Assembly: GCA_943359525.1 (NCBI GenBank)
Contig: CALRHV010000008.1
Coordinates: 1 to 41,761, forward strand
Origin: Candidatus Uhrbacteria bacterium
GTDB taxonomy: Bacteria; Patescibacteriota; Patescibacteriia; UBA9934
Direction of reading: 5' to 3'
DNA: 41,761 bases
The notes beneath the pieces were generated by a model. The model was not told where the DNA came from. It saw only the letters and a list, made by a program, of their open reading frames with translations, and did not search any database. Shown in pieces: positions 23,351 through 31,186 of this stretch. The first letter of the stretch is position 1. Each line of letters starts with the position of its first letter. The position numbers and the translations under genes were made by a program.

Positions 23351-23733
23351 GTCATCCTGAGCGCATGCGAAGGATCTCCGTCGGTTATTCACCAGATACT
23401 TTCATATACGTCCTTCCAGTCAGGATTCGTGGAACAAATGAGATTGTTTTTCTTCGCTCGAATCCAACCTTTCATTTCTTTTTCTCGAGTAATCGCTGCA
23501 TACGCTTCTCCAACTGGTTCAAAGTATACGAGAATATTACATCGGTATTTCTTTGTGAAACCATCAATTATCCCACTGCGATGCTCTTCGATTCGTCGTT
23601 GGAGATTATTCGTTATACCGATGTACACAACCGTCCTCGCGATATTCGTAAGTATGTAAACGAAGAAGACTTTTTCATCCATAATGATACGCGGATAAAC
23701 CTACGGAGATCCTTCGCATGCGCTCAGGATGAC
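23351..23733 (-). mobile_element. GIY-YIG element A with perfect terminal inverted repeats
   Basis: A 383-bp unit is bounded by perfect 31-bp inverted repeats (23351-23381 and 23703-23733), beginning GTCATCCTGAGCGCATGCG. It carries only one gene, a 97-aa GIY-YIG nuclease on the minus strand. It lies 34 bases after the ncRNA terminator and before the recR 3' end. A second copy is at 35236-35623. Confidence 0.82.
23389..23682 (-). CDS. Small GIY-YIG nuclease (element A)
   Basis: A 97-residue single-domain GIY-YIG endonuclease of the COG2827/YhbQ-like type. The signature VYILTNI...VVYIGIT supplies the paired Tyr motif. The Arg in NNLQRRIEEH and the Glu in the YFEPVGEAYAAITREKE region complete the likely active site. 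It shares 76 of 97 residues with the protein at 35288. It is enclosed by the element's inverted repeats, 21 bases from the right one. It could be the element's own mobility nuclease; no other function is suggested by neighbours. Confidence 0.9.
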   Translation of the reverse strand: MDEKVFFVYILTNIARTVVYIGITNNLQRRIEEHRSGIIDGFTKKYRCNILVYFEPVGEAYAAITREKEMKGWIRAKKNNLICSTNPDWKDVYESIW

Positions 23734-23783
23734 TGAAGTGAATGTCTGCACAAATCTGTGGAACAGATTCCCAGACGTTCGAA

Positions 23784-24383
23784 TTACGCTTTCGATCTTC
23801 CCGTCATCGCGCTCGCCAATGTCACTTCGTCGGCGTATTCAATGTCGGCGCCCATGGGGAGACCGCGGGCAAGGCGAGTCATTGATTTCTCGAAGCTTGA
23901 AAGCTGGCGCTGTAAATACATAATTGTCGTTTCGCCGTGGACGTCGGGGGAGAATGCAAGGATGAATTCTGTGATGGACGGTGAGTTTTTGACAAGATCA
24001 AGGAGCGCTTTGACGTTGAGCATTTCTGGCGTGCGGCCGTCGATGGGATTTAATGTGCCGCCGAGCACAAAATAGCGACCTTTATATACGTTTGTTGCTT
24101 CGATGGTAGAAATATCGCGAGCCTCGGCAACAATACAGAGCTTTGTTGCGTCGCGATTTGGGTCTGCACAAATTTCGCAGATATCGTTTTCTGCAAACGT
24201 AAAACATGTTTGGCAAAGGGTGATGTTCCCAAGATCCACAATGGCGCGACCAATGCTTGCGAGTTCAAGTTTGCTGAAATGTAACAAAGCGAACGCGTAA
24301 CGAAGTGCGGTTTTTGGCCCCACTCCCGGAAGGCGACCCAATGCAGCCGCAGCATTATGAATGGGAGTGGGGAACCGTCTCAT
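23784..24383 (-). CDS. recR: Recombination mediator RecR
   Basis: A 199-residue RecR, which with RecO/RecF loads RecA at gapped DNA. The helix-hairpin-helix GRLPGVGPKTALRYA (about 16-30), zinc-finger CQTC...CEIC (about 57-72) and Toprim domain (about 82-175, with CIVAEARDI and GGTLNPIDG) are all present. ybaB lies three bases upstream, the standard ybaB-recR pairing. A hairpin at 23745-23777 follows the gene but lacks a T-run. Confidence 0.95.
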   Translation of the reverse strand: MRRFPTPIHNAAAALGRLPGVGPKTALRYAFALLHFSKLELASIGRAIVDLGNITLCQTCFTFAENDICEICADPNRDATKLCIVAEARDISTIEATNVYKGRYFVLGGTLNPIDGRTPEMLNVKALLDLVKNSPSITEFILAFSPDVHGETTIMYLQRQLSSFEKSMTRLARGLPMGADIEYADEVTLASAMTGRSKA

Positions 24384-24386
24384 GTT

Positions 24387-24680
24387 TTAGAGCCCGAGAT
24401 TCTTAAACGCATCCAATCCGCCCATCTCTTTCATTTTTTTCATGAGCTCAACCTGGAGCTTGCTGTTTACATCGTTGAGCGCGTCCTTCACACCTGCCTC
24501 AATCTTTGATCGATCGAGGGCTTCGTCGATTTTCACGCCGAGCGTTTCGTGACTTCCATTGACGGTGATCATCACCTTTCCGCCCATGCCTTGGCCAACG
24601 ATAATAACCTCGTCAAGCATTGCCTTCATTTGCTTGCTCTGGTCGCGCATGTCTTTGATCTGTTTGATTTTGTTGAACAT
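24387..24680 (-). CDS. YbaB/EbfC nucleoid-associated protein
   Basis: A 97-residue DNA-binding protein of the YbaB family. N-terminal MFNKIKQIKDMRDQSKQMKAML is followed by the beta core VMITVNGSHETLGVKIDE and the C-terminal helix LQVELMKKMKEMGGL. It sits between dnaB and recR in one unit. In other bacteria dnaX usually precedes it; here dnaB takes that position. Confidence 0.92.
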   Translation of the reverse strand: MFNKIKQIKDMRDQSKQMKAMLDEVIIVGQGMGGKVMITVNGSHETLGVKIDEALDRSKIEAGVKDALNDVNSKLQVELMKKMKEMGGLDAFKNLGL

Positions 24681-24721
24681 AGGGAATGGTTAAGGCGATT
24701 GACCGCTCCATCGTACCAATC

Positions 24722-26188
24722 TTAGTGTTTCGGTGGAAGCCCGGCGCCTTTCGGGGGAATGCCTGGCGGAAGGCCGACGTTGTTTGGTCTTGGCGCGCCT
24801 GGTTGCCCTTCGTGCTGCGATGTTGTTTGCATTATTGGTGCGCGAGTTTCCAGGTTTTTAAACGACGCGTGTGTTGCATCCCAATAGAGCGGCACCATGC
24901 CCGTTGGTCCGTTACGATGTTTTGCGATGTGGACTTCGGCACGTGTTTTTTCTTCGGGCGTGAGTTCTTCTGGCTGATAGTTTCTATCAGCGGCCTTGCG
25001 GTACAGGAACATCACGACGTCGGCGTCCTGCTCAATGCTTCCCGAGTCACGAAGGTGGGCGAGCTTTGGAATGGCTGGTTTGGTCATTTCCACGGCACGG
25101 GAAAGCTGTGCGAGTGCAAGCACTGGAACGTTGAGTTCGCGAGCGATCTGTTTTAATCCTCGGGAGATTTCGGCCACTTCTTGCACGCGGTTGTCCGTTT
25201 TCTTTCGCGCCTCCATGAGCTGCAAGTAGTCGATGACGATCATGGAGAGTCCGTGTTCGCTTTGCAATCTGCGAGCCTTCGTACGAATGCTCATAATCGT
25301 CGCAATCGGAGAGTCGTCGATGAAAATCGGTGCCTCGGAAAGTTTGCCAAGCGCTTCGCCGATGCGTGGGAAGTCGTCGGCAGATTCGGAAAGTCGGCCG
25401 GTACGCAGCTTCCACAAGTCAACGTTTGCTTCGGCCGAGATCATACGATCGACCAGCTGTTCCTTGCTCATTTCTAAGCTGAAGAATCCAACAGGCTTTC
25501 CGGTACGGAGCGCTACGTTACGGATAATATCCATGGCGAACGATGTTTTTCCAACAGAAGGTCGGGCAGCGAGAATGATCAGGTCGGAGTTTTGCAATCC
25601 CGCGAGCAAGTTGTCGATGCCGAAGAATCCCGTCGCTACTCCTCGGAGTTTCCCTTTTTCTTTGTGGAGTTCATCGATGCGGTCGAACGCTTCGGTGAGC
25701 AGTGTGTGGAGCGGCGTGAAGGATTGCTTGATGAAGTTCTGGGAAACGTTAAATAATCGACGTTCTGCTTCGTCCAAGAGCACGTCCACGTCCTGTGATT
25801 CGTCAAAGCCCATGTCGGTAATGTCGCTTGCTGCACGAAGCAGTCGTCGTAGCGCCGCCTTTTTTGCGATAATTTCTGCGTGATGTGCGACGTGTGCCGC
25901 TGTTGTGGTTACGTTCGTGAGTTCGACGAGCGCAGTTCGTCCACCGATTTGCTTAAGTACGCCTTTTTCTTCGAGTCGGTTGCCGAGTGTGAGGACGTCG
26001 ATCGGTTCGTGTCTATCGACGAGCTCGAGCATGATTTCGTACAAGATTCGATGGGAATCCTTATAAAAATCTTCGGAACGCAACGTGTCACCAATCTTGA
26101 GAAGGACTTCTTGATCAAGCAAAAGCGCACCGAGCAATGAGCGCTCGGCTTCAAGATTGTGTGGGGGAATCCTACCGACGTCGGCCAT
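24722..26188 (-). CDS. dnaB: Replicative DNA helicase DnaB
   Basis: A 488-residue hexameric replication-fork helicase. The N-terminal helical domain starts at PPHNLEAERSLLGALL (residues 7-22), a linker follows, and the RecA-like domain has Walker A ARPSVGKTSFA, DYLQLM and the LAQLSRAVE segment, with RDSGSIEQDADVVMFLYR near the end. The tail is Pro/Gly-rich. The track ORF extends 81 codons upstream over the divergent permease promoter; ATG 26188 is chosen because the DnaB fold begins there and TATGCT lies six bases upstream. Confidence 0.95.
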   Translation of the reverse strand: MADVGRIPPHNLEAERSLLGALLLDQEVLLKIGDTLRSEDFYKDSHRILYEIMLELVDRHEPIDVLTLGNRLEEKGVLKQIGGRTALVELTNVTTTAAHVAHHAEIIAKKAALRRLLRAASDITDMGFDESQDVDVLLDEAERRLFNVSQNFIKQSFTPLHTLLTEAFDRIDELHKEKGKLRGVATGFFGIDNLLAGLQNSDLIILAARPSVGKTSFAMDIIRNVALRTGKPVGFFSLEMSKEQLVDRMISAEANVDLWKLRTGRLSESADDFPRIGEALGKLSEAPIFIDDSPIATIMSIRTKARRLQSEHGLSMIVIDYLQLMEARKKTDNRVQEVAEISRGLKQIARELNVPVLALAQLSRAVEMTKPAIPKLAHLRDSGSIEQDADVVMFLYRKAADRNYQPEELTPEEKTRAEVHIAKHRNGPTGMVPLYWDATHASFKNLETRAPIMQTTSQHEGQPGAPRPNNVGLPPGIPPKGAGLPPKH

Positions 26189-26300
26189 ATGAAGAGCATA
26201 GTAACCGACCTGGCCGGCGCTCGAAAGCGAAAACGTGCGTAACGTGTGAAGAAGCTGTGTGCGAGGGGTGGATAAGGAAAAATGATACAATGATTGCGCC

Positions 26301-27431
26301 ATGAAATCAGATTCTTCTTTCATTTGGGGCGCGACGCGTCCACTCATCGGCACCATGATTGGTGTGGGGATTTTGGGATTGCCGTTTGTGGTGGCGCAAG
26401 TAGGTGTTGTTGTGGGAATGATTGAGCTCATTCTTGCAGCACTCGTGAGCTATTTGGTTTTGCGGTTGTATGGCGACCTCATGATGGTTCGTGGTGGAAA
26501 AGCGCGATTTATTCAAGTGATTGGTAGAGAACTTGGGCATTTCGGTACCGGTGTTGCCGCGATTGCATATATTGCCGCAACGTTTGGTGCGTTACTCGCG
26601 TTCATCATTTTTGGTGGGCAGTTTTTGCGTGTGGTCACGTTTTCGTTCTTGCCGCTGACCATCCACATGGCGAGCATCGTCTTTTTTGTTATCGCATCTT
26701 TTTTTACCATTGGCGGAACATTGTTCGTTGCTCGCGCACAGAAATTTCTTATTCCACTATTCATCGGCCTCGTTGTTCTCCTCATGGTCGTTGCGGTACC
26801 GCACATGACGGTTGCGCATTTCTTTGCTTCAACATCTGGCGACTTCAGTGTCCCCCTTGGTGTAATGCTCTTTGCATTTCACGGTATGTCGGCGCTGCCA
26901 GAAATGCGCGACATTCTTGGCAAGCGATCAAACCTCCTTCCAAAGTCAACGGCGCGCGCAATGATTGTTGTGGTGCTCGTTTATGCTGTGTTTATTGTGG
27001 GAATTCTTGGAGTAACTGGCGCGGCAACCACAGAGAACGCAATTCTTGGGCTGTCCACGATTGGTAAAGGTCTCGTTCTTCTTGCAAGCGGCATCGCCCT
27101 ACTCACCACGTTTAATGCGTACACTAATGTCGCAACACAGCTGACGAACACGTTCTTGTACGATCTTCGTATGCGATTTTTTGCAGCGTGGTTTCTCACG
27201 GCGACGATTCCATTCGTGCTCTTTCTTGTTGGTGCGCAACGCATTTCTTCTGTGCTTTCAATTACTGGTGGCGTCCTTGGATCGCTTGTAGCAATCATGA
27301 TGCTCGTTGCCTACGAGCGTGCCCGTGTCAGCGCCGACCTTCCAAAAAACTCTTTGCAGATTTCGCAGTGGGTGATTGGTTTAACCTTCGTAATCTTCAT
27401 TGGCGTGATGGCGACGACGGTGGTGGGGTGA
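26301..27431 (+). CDS. Aromatic amino-acid permease-like transporter
   Basis: A 376-residue polytopic protein with about eleven hydrophobic helices. The first helix GTMIGVGILGLPFVVAQVG carries the unwound G-x-G-x-G region of APC-superfamily transporters. The sequence resembles the AAAP/HAAAP group (tryptophan/tyrosine permease-like), with LFAFHGMSALPEM matching the conserved helix-6 region. The substrate is inferred. TACAAT preceded by TGA lies nine bases before the ATG, so the mRNA is nearly leaderless. It diverges from dnaB. Confidence 0.82.
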   Translation: MKSDSSFIWGATRPLIGTMIGVGILGLPFVVAQVGVVVGMIELILAALVSYLVLRLYGDLMMVRGGKARFIQVIGRELGHFGTGVAAIAYIAATFGALLAFIIFGGQFLRVVTFSFLPLTIHMASIVFFVIASFFTIGGTLFVARAQKFLIPLFIGLVVLLMVVAVPHMTVAHFFASTSGDFSVPLGVMLFAFHGMSALPEMRDILGKRSNLLPKSTARAMIVVVLVYAVFIVGILGVTGAATTENAILGLSTIGKGLVLLASGIALLTTFNAYTNVATQLTNTFLYDLRMRFFAAWFLTATIPFVLFLVGAQRISSVLSITGGVLGSLVAIMMLVAYERARVSADLPKNSLQISQWVIGLTFVIFIGVMATTVVG

Positions 27432-27436
27432 GACTG

Positions 27437-27912
27437 AACTGATCCTTTGAGCGGGTTGTGAAGTGAACGAATCCTGGACGTCGGTGGCAAGGGCGAACTT
27501 TTTCAACGAGCACCCCGCCTCTCGCGAGAGGCGGGGTCGCAGCGTAGGGGATTCGCGCGGAGTGCAGAAGAATGTATCCGAGCCACCAGTTCGGGGTACT
27601 GCGACAGAAATCGACACCCTCGTTTTTTGATGTTTTAAAACTGGGTAACAGGACGTGATCTGGAACGGAAATCGATGAAAAATGAAACCGATTTCAGAAA
27701 TGCATGATCGTTGATCCTAGCCTGCACCATCGACGGCTCCGCGGATCGTCAGAATCACCAAGTGGTTTATTTCTGCGAATCATTCGCATCTGCAAAGCAT
27801 CCAGTTTGAAATCGAGTACCCTCCACTCTCCTCGCCCAACTCAGGCTCGTCGAGCGCGCCGAGGATGTCCTGTTCACGTCATTCCCATCACGACCCACTC
27901 AAAGGATCAGTT
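27437..27912. mobile_element. ORF-less element with long terminal inverted repeats
   Basis: The ends AACTGATCCTTTGAGCGGGT (27437 onward) and its near-complement at 27886-27912 match at about 25 of 28 bases in inverted orientation, bounding a 476-bp segment. No convincing gene lies inside; the 133-aa ORF at 27704 overlaps uvrC and looks random. The 54-bp repeat copy 2 lies within it. It resembles a non-autonomous (MITE-like) element inserted between the permease and uvrC. Confidence 0.62.
27536..27589 (+). repeat. 54-bp dispersed repeat, copy 2
   Basis: The partner of 5622-5675. It is immediately preceded by a perfect 26-bp palindrome (27512-27537, core CTCTCGCGAGAG). The other copy is also preceded by a hairpin, of unrelated sequence. 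Confidence 0.75.
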
Positions 27913-27953
27913 TAAATCTCGCGCCTTTTGTTTCTTTTTGCTACGCTCTCCTA

Positions 27954-29261
27954 ATGATTCCTTCGTTTATACGCATTCTTCACAACGAGCTCCCAGATTC
28001 TCCTGGAGTGTATTTGTATTACGACACAGGGGGGAAATTGCTATACATCGGCAAAGCGACGAGTTTGAAGCGGCGAGTTGGTTCGTATTTCACCAAATCG
28101 CATAACAGCCGAATCGCCGATCTTGTCGCCAACATCGCGCGTATTGATTACGTCCAAACGCCAACCGTTATCGAAGCACTCGTTCTTGAGTCGAATCAAA
28201 TCCGCAAGAACCAGCCACCGTACAATATTTTGAGCAGAGACGATAAGAGTTTCTTGTATCTTTGCATTACGAACGAAGATTTTCCAAGGCCTGTGTTGTT
28301 GCGCGGTCTCGATCTTGAACGCATCGGCATTCAGCCGTTTACGAAAGTATTGTCGCCGACCACGAAGAAGAAGTTTCTCGCCGTTTTTGGCCCGTACATC
28401 AGCAGCCGATCGCTGAGAACGGCGTTAGATTTGGTGAGAAGATCGATTCCTTGGAGTGTGTGTGAATCGGGAAAGAAAGCATGCTTTGACTTTCAGATCG
28501 GTCGATGCCCTGGCGTGTGTATTGGAGCGATTTCAAAGAAGGACTATCGCAAAATCGTCCGTCAACTCATTCAATTTTTTGAAGGAAAGAAAACATCCAT
28601 CGTGAAGCAGATGATGAAAGAAATGAAACGTGCCGCACTCGCAAAAGACTTCGAACTCGCCGCGGGCTTGCGAAATAAAATCAATGCTCTCGAACACGTG
28701 AACGACGTTGCGTTGATTACACGAGAAGATGATTGGGATGTAACAAAAAGCGTCCTCGGTCGCGTTGAAGCATACGACATCGCGAACATTTCTGGCACGT
28801 CAAACGTCGCCTCGATGGTCGTGTTCGAAAACGGTCAGCCGATGAAAAGTGCGTATCGGAAATTTAAGATAAAAAGTTTTGACGGCGCGAATGATGTTGC
28901 GGCGATGGAGGAAACACTCAGACGCAGGCTTCGCCACACCACCCCCTCCGACTCCCCCTTGAAAAGGGGGAGAGATATATGGGAACTGCCTGATCTGATG
29001 GTCATCGATGGGGGAGAAGGGCAAGTGAATCGCGTGAAATCTGTGATCGCCGAACTCGGATTCGACATTCCGATTATCGGCATCGCGAAAGGATTCGATC
29101 GAAAACAGGATCGACTCGTATACGACGAATCGAACGCCGAGCTCCGTCGCATTACGGAATCGAGTAAAGAAATTCTCCAACGTGCCCGCGACGAAGCCCA
29201 CCGTTTCGCCGGCGCGTATCATCGAGTGCTGCGATCAAAGAACTCGGGAATTACTTCTTGA
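27954..29261 (+). CDS. uvrC: UvrC-type excinuclease subunit, C-terminally short
   Basis: A 435-residue nucleotide-excision-repair nuclease. The N-terminal GIY-YIG domain (about 12-92; GVYLYY, LLYIGKA) makes the 3' incision. Four Cys at 170, 177, 185 and 189 match the UvrC iron-sulfur site, the UVR helix pair is around 215-250, and the RNase H-like domain keeps its triad: Asp275 (YDIANISGT), Asp352 (VIDGGEGQ) and His416 (RDEAHRFAG). Full-length UvrC is about 600 residues; the C-terminal tandem helix-hairpin-helix DNA-binding region is absent. A palindromic repeat is inserted in frame at about residues 329-341. TACGCT lies six bases before the ATG. Confidence 0.92.
   Translation: MIPSFIRILHNELPDSPGVYLYYDTGGKLLYIGKATSLKRRVGSYFTKSHNSRIADLVANIARIDYVQTPTVIEALVLESNQIRKNQPPYNILSRDDKSFLYLCITNEDFPRPVLLRGLDLERIGIQPFTKVLSPTTKKKFLAVFGPYISSRSLRTALDLVRRSIPWSVCESGKKACFDFQIGRCPGVCIGAISKKDYRKIVRQLIQFFEGKKTSIVKQMMKEMKRAALAKDFELAAGLRNKINALEHVNDVALITREDDWDVTKSVLGRVEAYDIANISGTSNVASMVVFENGQPMKSAYRKFKIKSFDGANDVAAMEETLRRRLRHTTPSDSPLKRGRDIWELPDLMVIDGGEGQVNRVKSVIAELGFDIPIIGIAKGFDRKQDRLVYDESNAELRRITESSKEILQRARDEAHRFAGAYHRVLRSKNSGITS
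28942..28974 (+). repeat. Palindromic repeat inserted inside uvrC
   Basis: CTCCCCCTT-gaa-AAGGGGGAG (28952-28972), preceded by CCCCCTCCGA, encodes the stretch TPSDSPLKRGR between RRRLRH and the conserved PDLMVIDGG strand. Other UvrCs have only a short linker there. The insertion keeps the reading frame. Confidence 0.7.
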
Positions 29262-29409
29262 GCGATTCCGCAATAGCCTTCGCCTTTTTCTGATCGCCCT
29301 TTCGTTTTACGTCGGTTTTGAGCGCTCTCGCCTTCTGTTTCATTTTCTCGAGTTTCGCAATTCGAGCTTCAAGATCGCTGATTCGTGTGTGGACATCTTT
29401 TGATGGCAT
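29251..29409 (-). CDS. Possible small coiled-coil protein
   Basis: A 52-residue, very basic ORF (MPSKDVHTRISDLEARIAKL...) with heptad spacing, taken from the C-terminal part of a longer track ORF that is antisense to the 29441 gene. It converges on uvrC, overlapping 11 bases tail to tail. There is no clear Shine-Dalgarno. Composition looks protein-like, but the evidence is limited. Confidence 0.42.
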   Translation of the reverse strand: MPSKDVHTRISDLEARIAKLEKMKQKARALKTDVKRKGDQKKAKAIAESLKK

Positions 29410-29440
29410 ATCGTGCAGATCGGTTAGAATGTGACTATCT

Positions 29441-29884
29441 ATGAACCTAAATATAGCAGAAGAGTTGAAGAATGTTCCAGAAGCTAAAGTAGAAGCGCCG
29501 AAGGAGGCTATTTCCGCGGAATCGCAGGAAGCAACACTCACCGCAAAAGCCGAAGGCGCCGAGGCTTCATTGCAAGACGAAATCAATTCCATGGAGGATA
29601 TGTTGGCAAGCATGCCAGATATGGACGCAGAAACCGTAGCAATGATGCGTGGGCAGATTGATGAGATGAAAACAGAGCTCGAAGAGGGTGGGATGCGAAC
29701 TGCTCCAGGGGAGCCTTCAATGAGGGATTTCAAAATGCGACTCGCGCAACGGCAGGAAGAATTGAAGAATGCGGTGCCGAAAAGCCGCGATGCAGATAAC
29801 ATTCAGCACACTATTTGGCAAACTGAGGCTCAAATTAGAGATCTTCAATGGCAGCATAATCAAAAGAAAAATCCACAAGGATAA
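29441..29884 (+). CDS. Hypothetical acidic coiled-coil protein
   Basis: A 147-residue soluble protein. An acidic, Ala/Glu-rich N-terminal half is followed by two helices rich in Glu, Gln and Met (about 45-80 and 95-140). No signal peptide or recognised domain is seen. TAGAAT lies ten bases before the ATG. A GC-rich terminator, shared with the convergent gene, follows. Confidence 0.65.
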   Translation: MNLNIAEELKNVPEAKVEAPKEAISAESQEATLTAKAEGAEASLQDEINSMEDMLASMPDMDAETVAMMRGQIDEMKTELEEGGMRTAPGEPSMRDFKMRLAQRQEELKNAVPKSRDADNIQHTIWQTEAQIRDLQWQHNQKKNPQG

Positions 29885-29896
29885 AACGTAAACAAT

Positions 29897-29924
29897 ACGG
29901 CGCCTCCCTTGCGGGTGGCGCCGT
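29897..29924. terminator. GC-rich terminator (shared type)
   Basis: ACGGCGCC-t-CCC-TTGC-GGG-t-GGCGCCGT lies between converging genes. Read on the minus strand it nearly duplicates the hairpin at 12573-12604. Confidence 0.75.
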
Positions 29925-29938
29925 TCGTCGTTGTCCCG

Positions 29939-31018
29939 CTACCGTTCCGGCATCGGGATGCCCGTGTGGCCGATCTCGTGGAGTCGTGTGATGAGCTTCC
30001 AGCGCTCCGTTCCCAGCGTGACCGACTTGGTCGCGACACCGCGCATGGGCGGGACGATGTCGATCCACGTCTCGCGGTCCGCATGCAGAAAGCACACGCC
30101 ATTGATGCGATCGATCTCGGGATCGTCCGGATCCTTGACGTAGTGTTCTGCCGAGAGCAGGTAGCCGCCCGAGAAGTCCTCGGTGGTGTCTCCGTTCTGG
30201 TAGAGTACTTCGTTCTCGTCGCCGGTGATCTCCACTTCTTCGCCAGATCGGGTGACGGCCACCAGCCCTTTCGCGCTTGCACGCGGGAGGATGGTTCCGA
30301 CGTCGATATCCGTGTGCTTGTGAGAGCGTCGGACATCCTTCGGAACTACGCCGTCCTTGAGCATGCGGAGGAGCTCGGTCATTTCCGGCGTGACATCCAC
30401 CTTGTCGTCACGCCATTGTTGCTCCAGGACGAAGCCGCGGGCGCGAGCAAGGGCCGGAAGGTTCTTCGTGCCGGGGTAGTACAGCCCGCGCTGCATGCAG
30501 TCGCCGCTTTTGCAGATGTCGCGCAGCCAGGTTGGGCCCATGCCAAGAATTTCCGACACGGCTCCGAAGATGATGTTCGCCACCCGCATGATGTTGCGGT
30601 ATACCTCGTCGTTGAAACGCCGGAAGTTCGGGATTTCCGGGTAGGTGTTGACCGCGATCTCTTTGAACCGCGGGTGGTCGGGCAAGAGCGCGACGCCGGT
30701 GGACAGGAAGAGCTTCTTGTCGAACGCGCTGAACTCATTCGTTCCCTTGGCGTGCTCGCACCCGAGCGGGCCGTAGCCGCGCTGCCGGCCGTTGCCTCGT
30801 TGCTCGTATCGCATCCGCATCTCTTCACTCCAGTCCACGAAGAATACGCGAAGCAGCTCGTAGAACTCCTTGAGAAGCTTGGGCGGGATGCCGTGATCGC
30901 TGAAGCGGACAAATCCAATCACGCGGAGCGCCTCCTCCAGTTCCAGGAGGAACCGGATGCGCGTGGCGGGGGAACCTTCGGTGTAGGCACGGAGGGAGAG
31001 GGATGGGACGGTGAGCAT
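29939..31018 (-). CDS. 2-oxoglutarate/Fe(II)-dependent oxygenase-like protein
   Basis: A 359-residue protein resembling isopenicillin N synthase-type oxygenases. The N-terminal DIOX_N-like part has RVIGFVRFSDHGIPPKLL. In the jelly-roll core, HTDIDVGTILP supplies the HxD iron ligands, GDENEVLYQNGD...SAEHYV the distal His, and DRINGVCFLH the Arg that binds 2-oxoglutarate (R-x-N rather than R-x-S). The substrate is unknown. An AGG-type Shine-Dalgarno and a promoter TTTACA-18-TACACT on the minus strand precede it, and a GC-rich terminator follows. Codon use is GC-rich. The 370-aa plus-strand ORF over it is a shadow. Confidence 0.8.
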   Translation of the reverse strand: MLTVPSLSLRAYTEGSPATRIRFLLELEEALRVIGFVRFSDHGIPPKLLKEFYELLRVFFVDWSEEMRMRYEQRGNGRQRGYGPLGCEHAKGTNEFSAFDKKLFLSTGVALLPDHPRFKEIAVNTYPEIPNFRRFNDEVYRNIMRVANIIFGAVSEILGMGPTWLRDICKSGDCMQRGLYYPGTKNLPALARARGFVLEQQWRDDKVDVTPEMTELLRMLKDGVVPKDVRRSHKHTDIDVGTILPRASAKGLVAVTRSGEEVEITGDENEVLYQNGDTTEDFSGGYLLSAEHYVKDPDDPEIDRINGVCFLHADRETWIDIVPPMRGVATKSVTLGTERWKLITRLHEIGHTGIPMPER

Positions 31019-31110
31019 TGACGACCTCGAAAGAACGGGTGAATTGCGTGAACACTGTCGGGAAAACGAACGTTGGGAGTGTAGCGAAGGGTTGGGGAGT
31101 TTGTAAAATT

Positions 31111-31169
31111 CGAAAGCCCCCGGTGCTCGGACTCGCGACGTTTGCGAGGAGCACGCTGGGGGCTTTTCG
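31111..31169 (-). terminator. Long terminator hairpin
   Basis: AAAGCCCCC pairs with GGGGGCTTTT, with GTGCTC/GAGCAC and CTCGC/GCGAG stacked inside. It lies downstream of the 31627 gene and just upstream of the oxygenase promoter. Confidence 0.75.
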
Positions 31170-31186
31170 TTCGTGGCGACGTATCG

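Noticed and set aside
23014-23736. 240-aa and 211-aa plus-strand ORFs across the ncRNA and GIY-YIG element
   Set aside because: They run through a terminator hairpin and antisense to a well-conserved GIY-YIG gene, so they are shadows.
27704-28105. 133-aa ORF in the gap before uvrC
   Set aside because: Its last part overlaps uvrC in another frame, its composition looks random, and it lies in an inverted-repeat element.
29410-29802. N-terminal two thirds of the 183-aa minus ORF opposite the 29441 gene
   Set aside because: It is antisense to a better-supported ORF with a -10 box; only the 52-residue C-terminal part outside it is kept as a possible gene.
29909-31021. 370-aa plus-strand ORF opposite the oxygenase gene
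   Set aside because: The minus-strand protein has recognisable oxygenase motifs. The plus ORF has no motif and begins inside the terminator.
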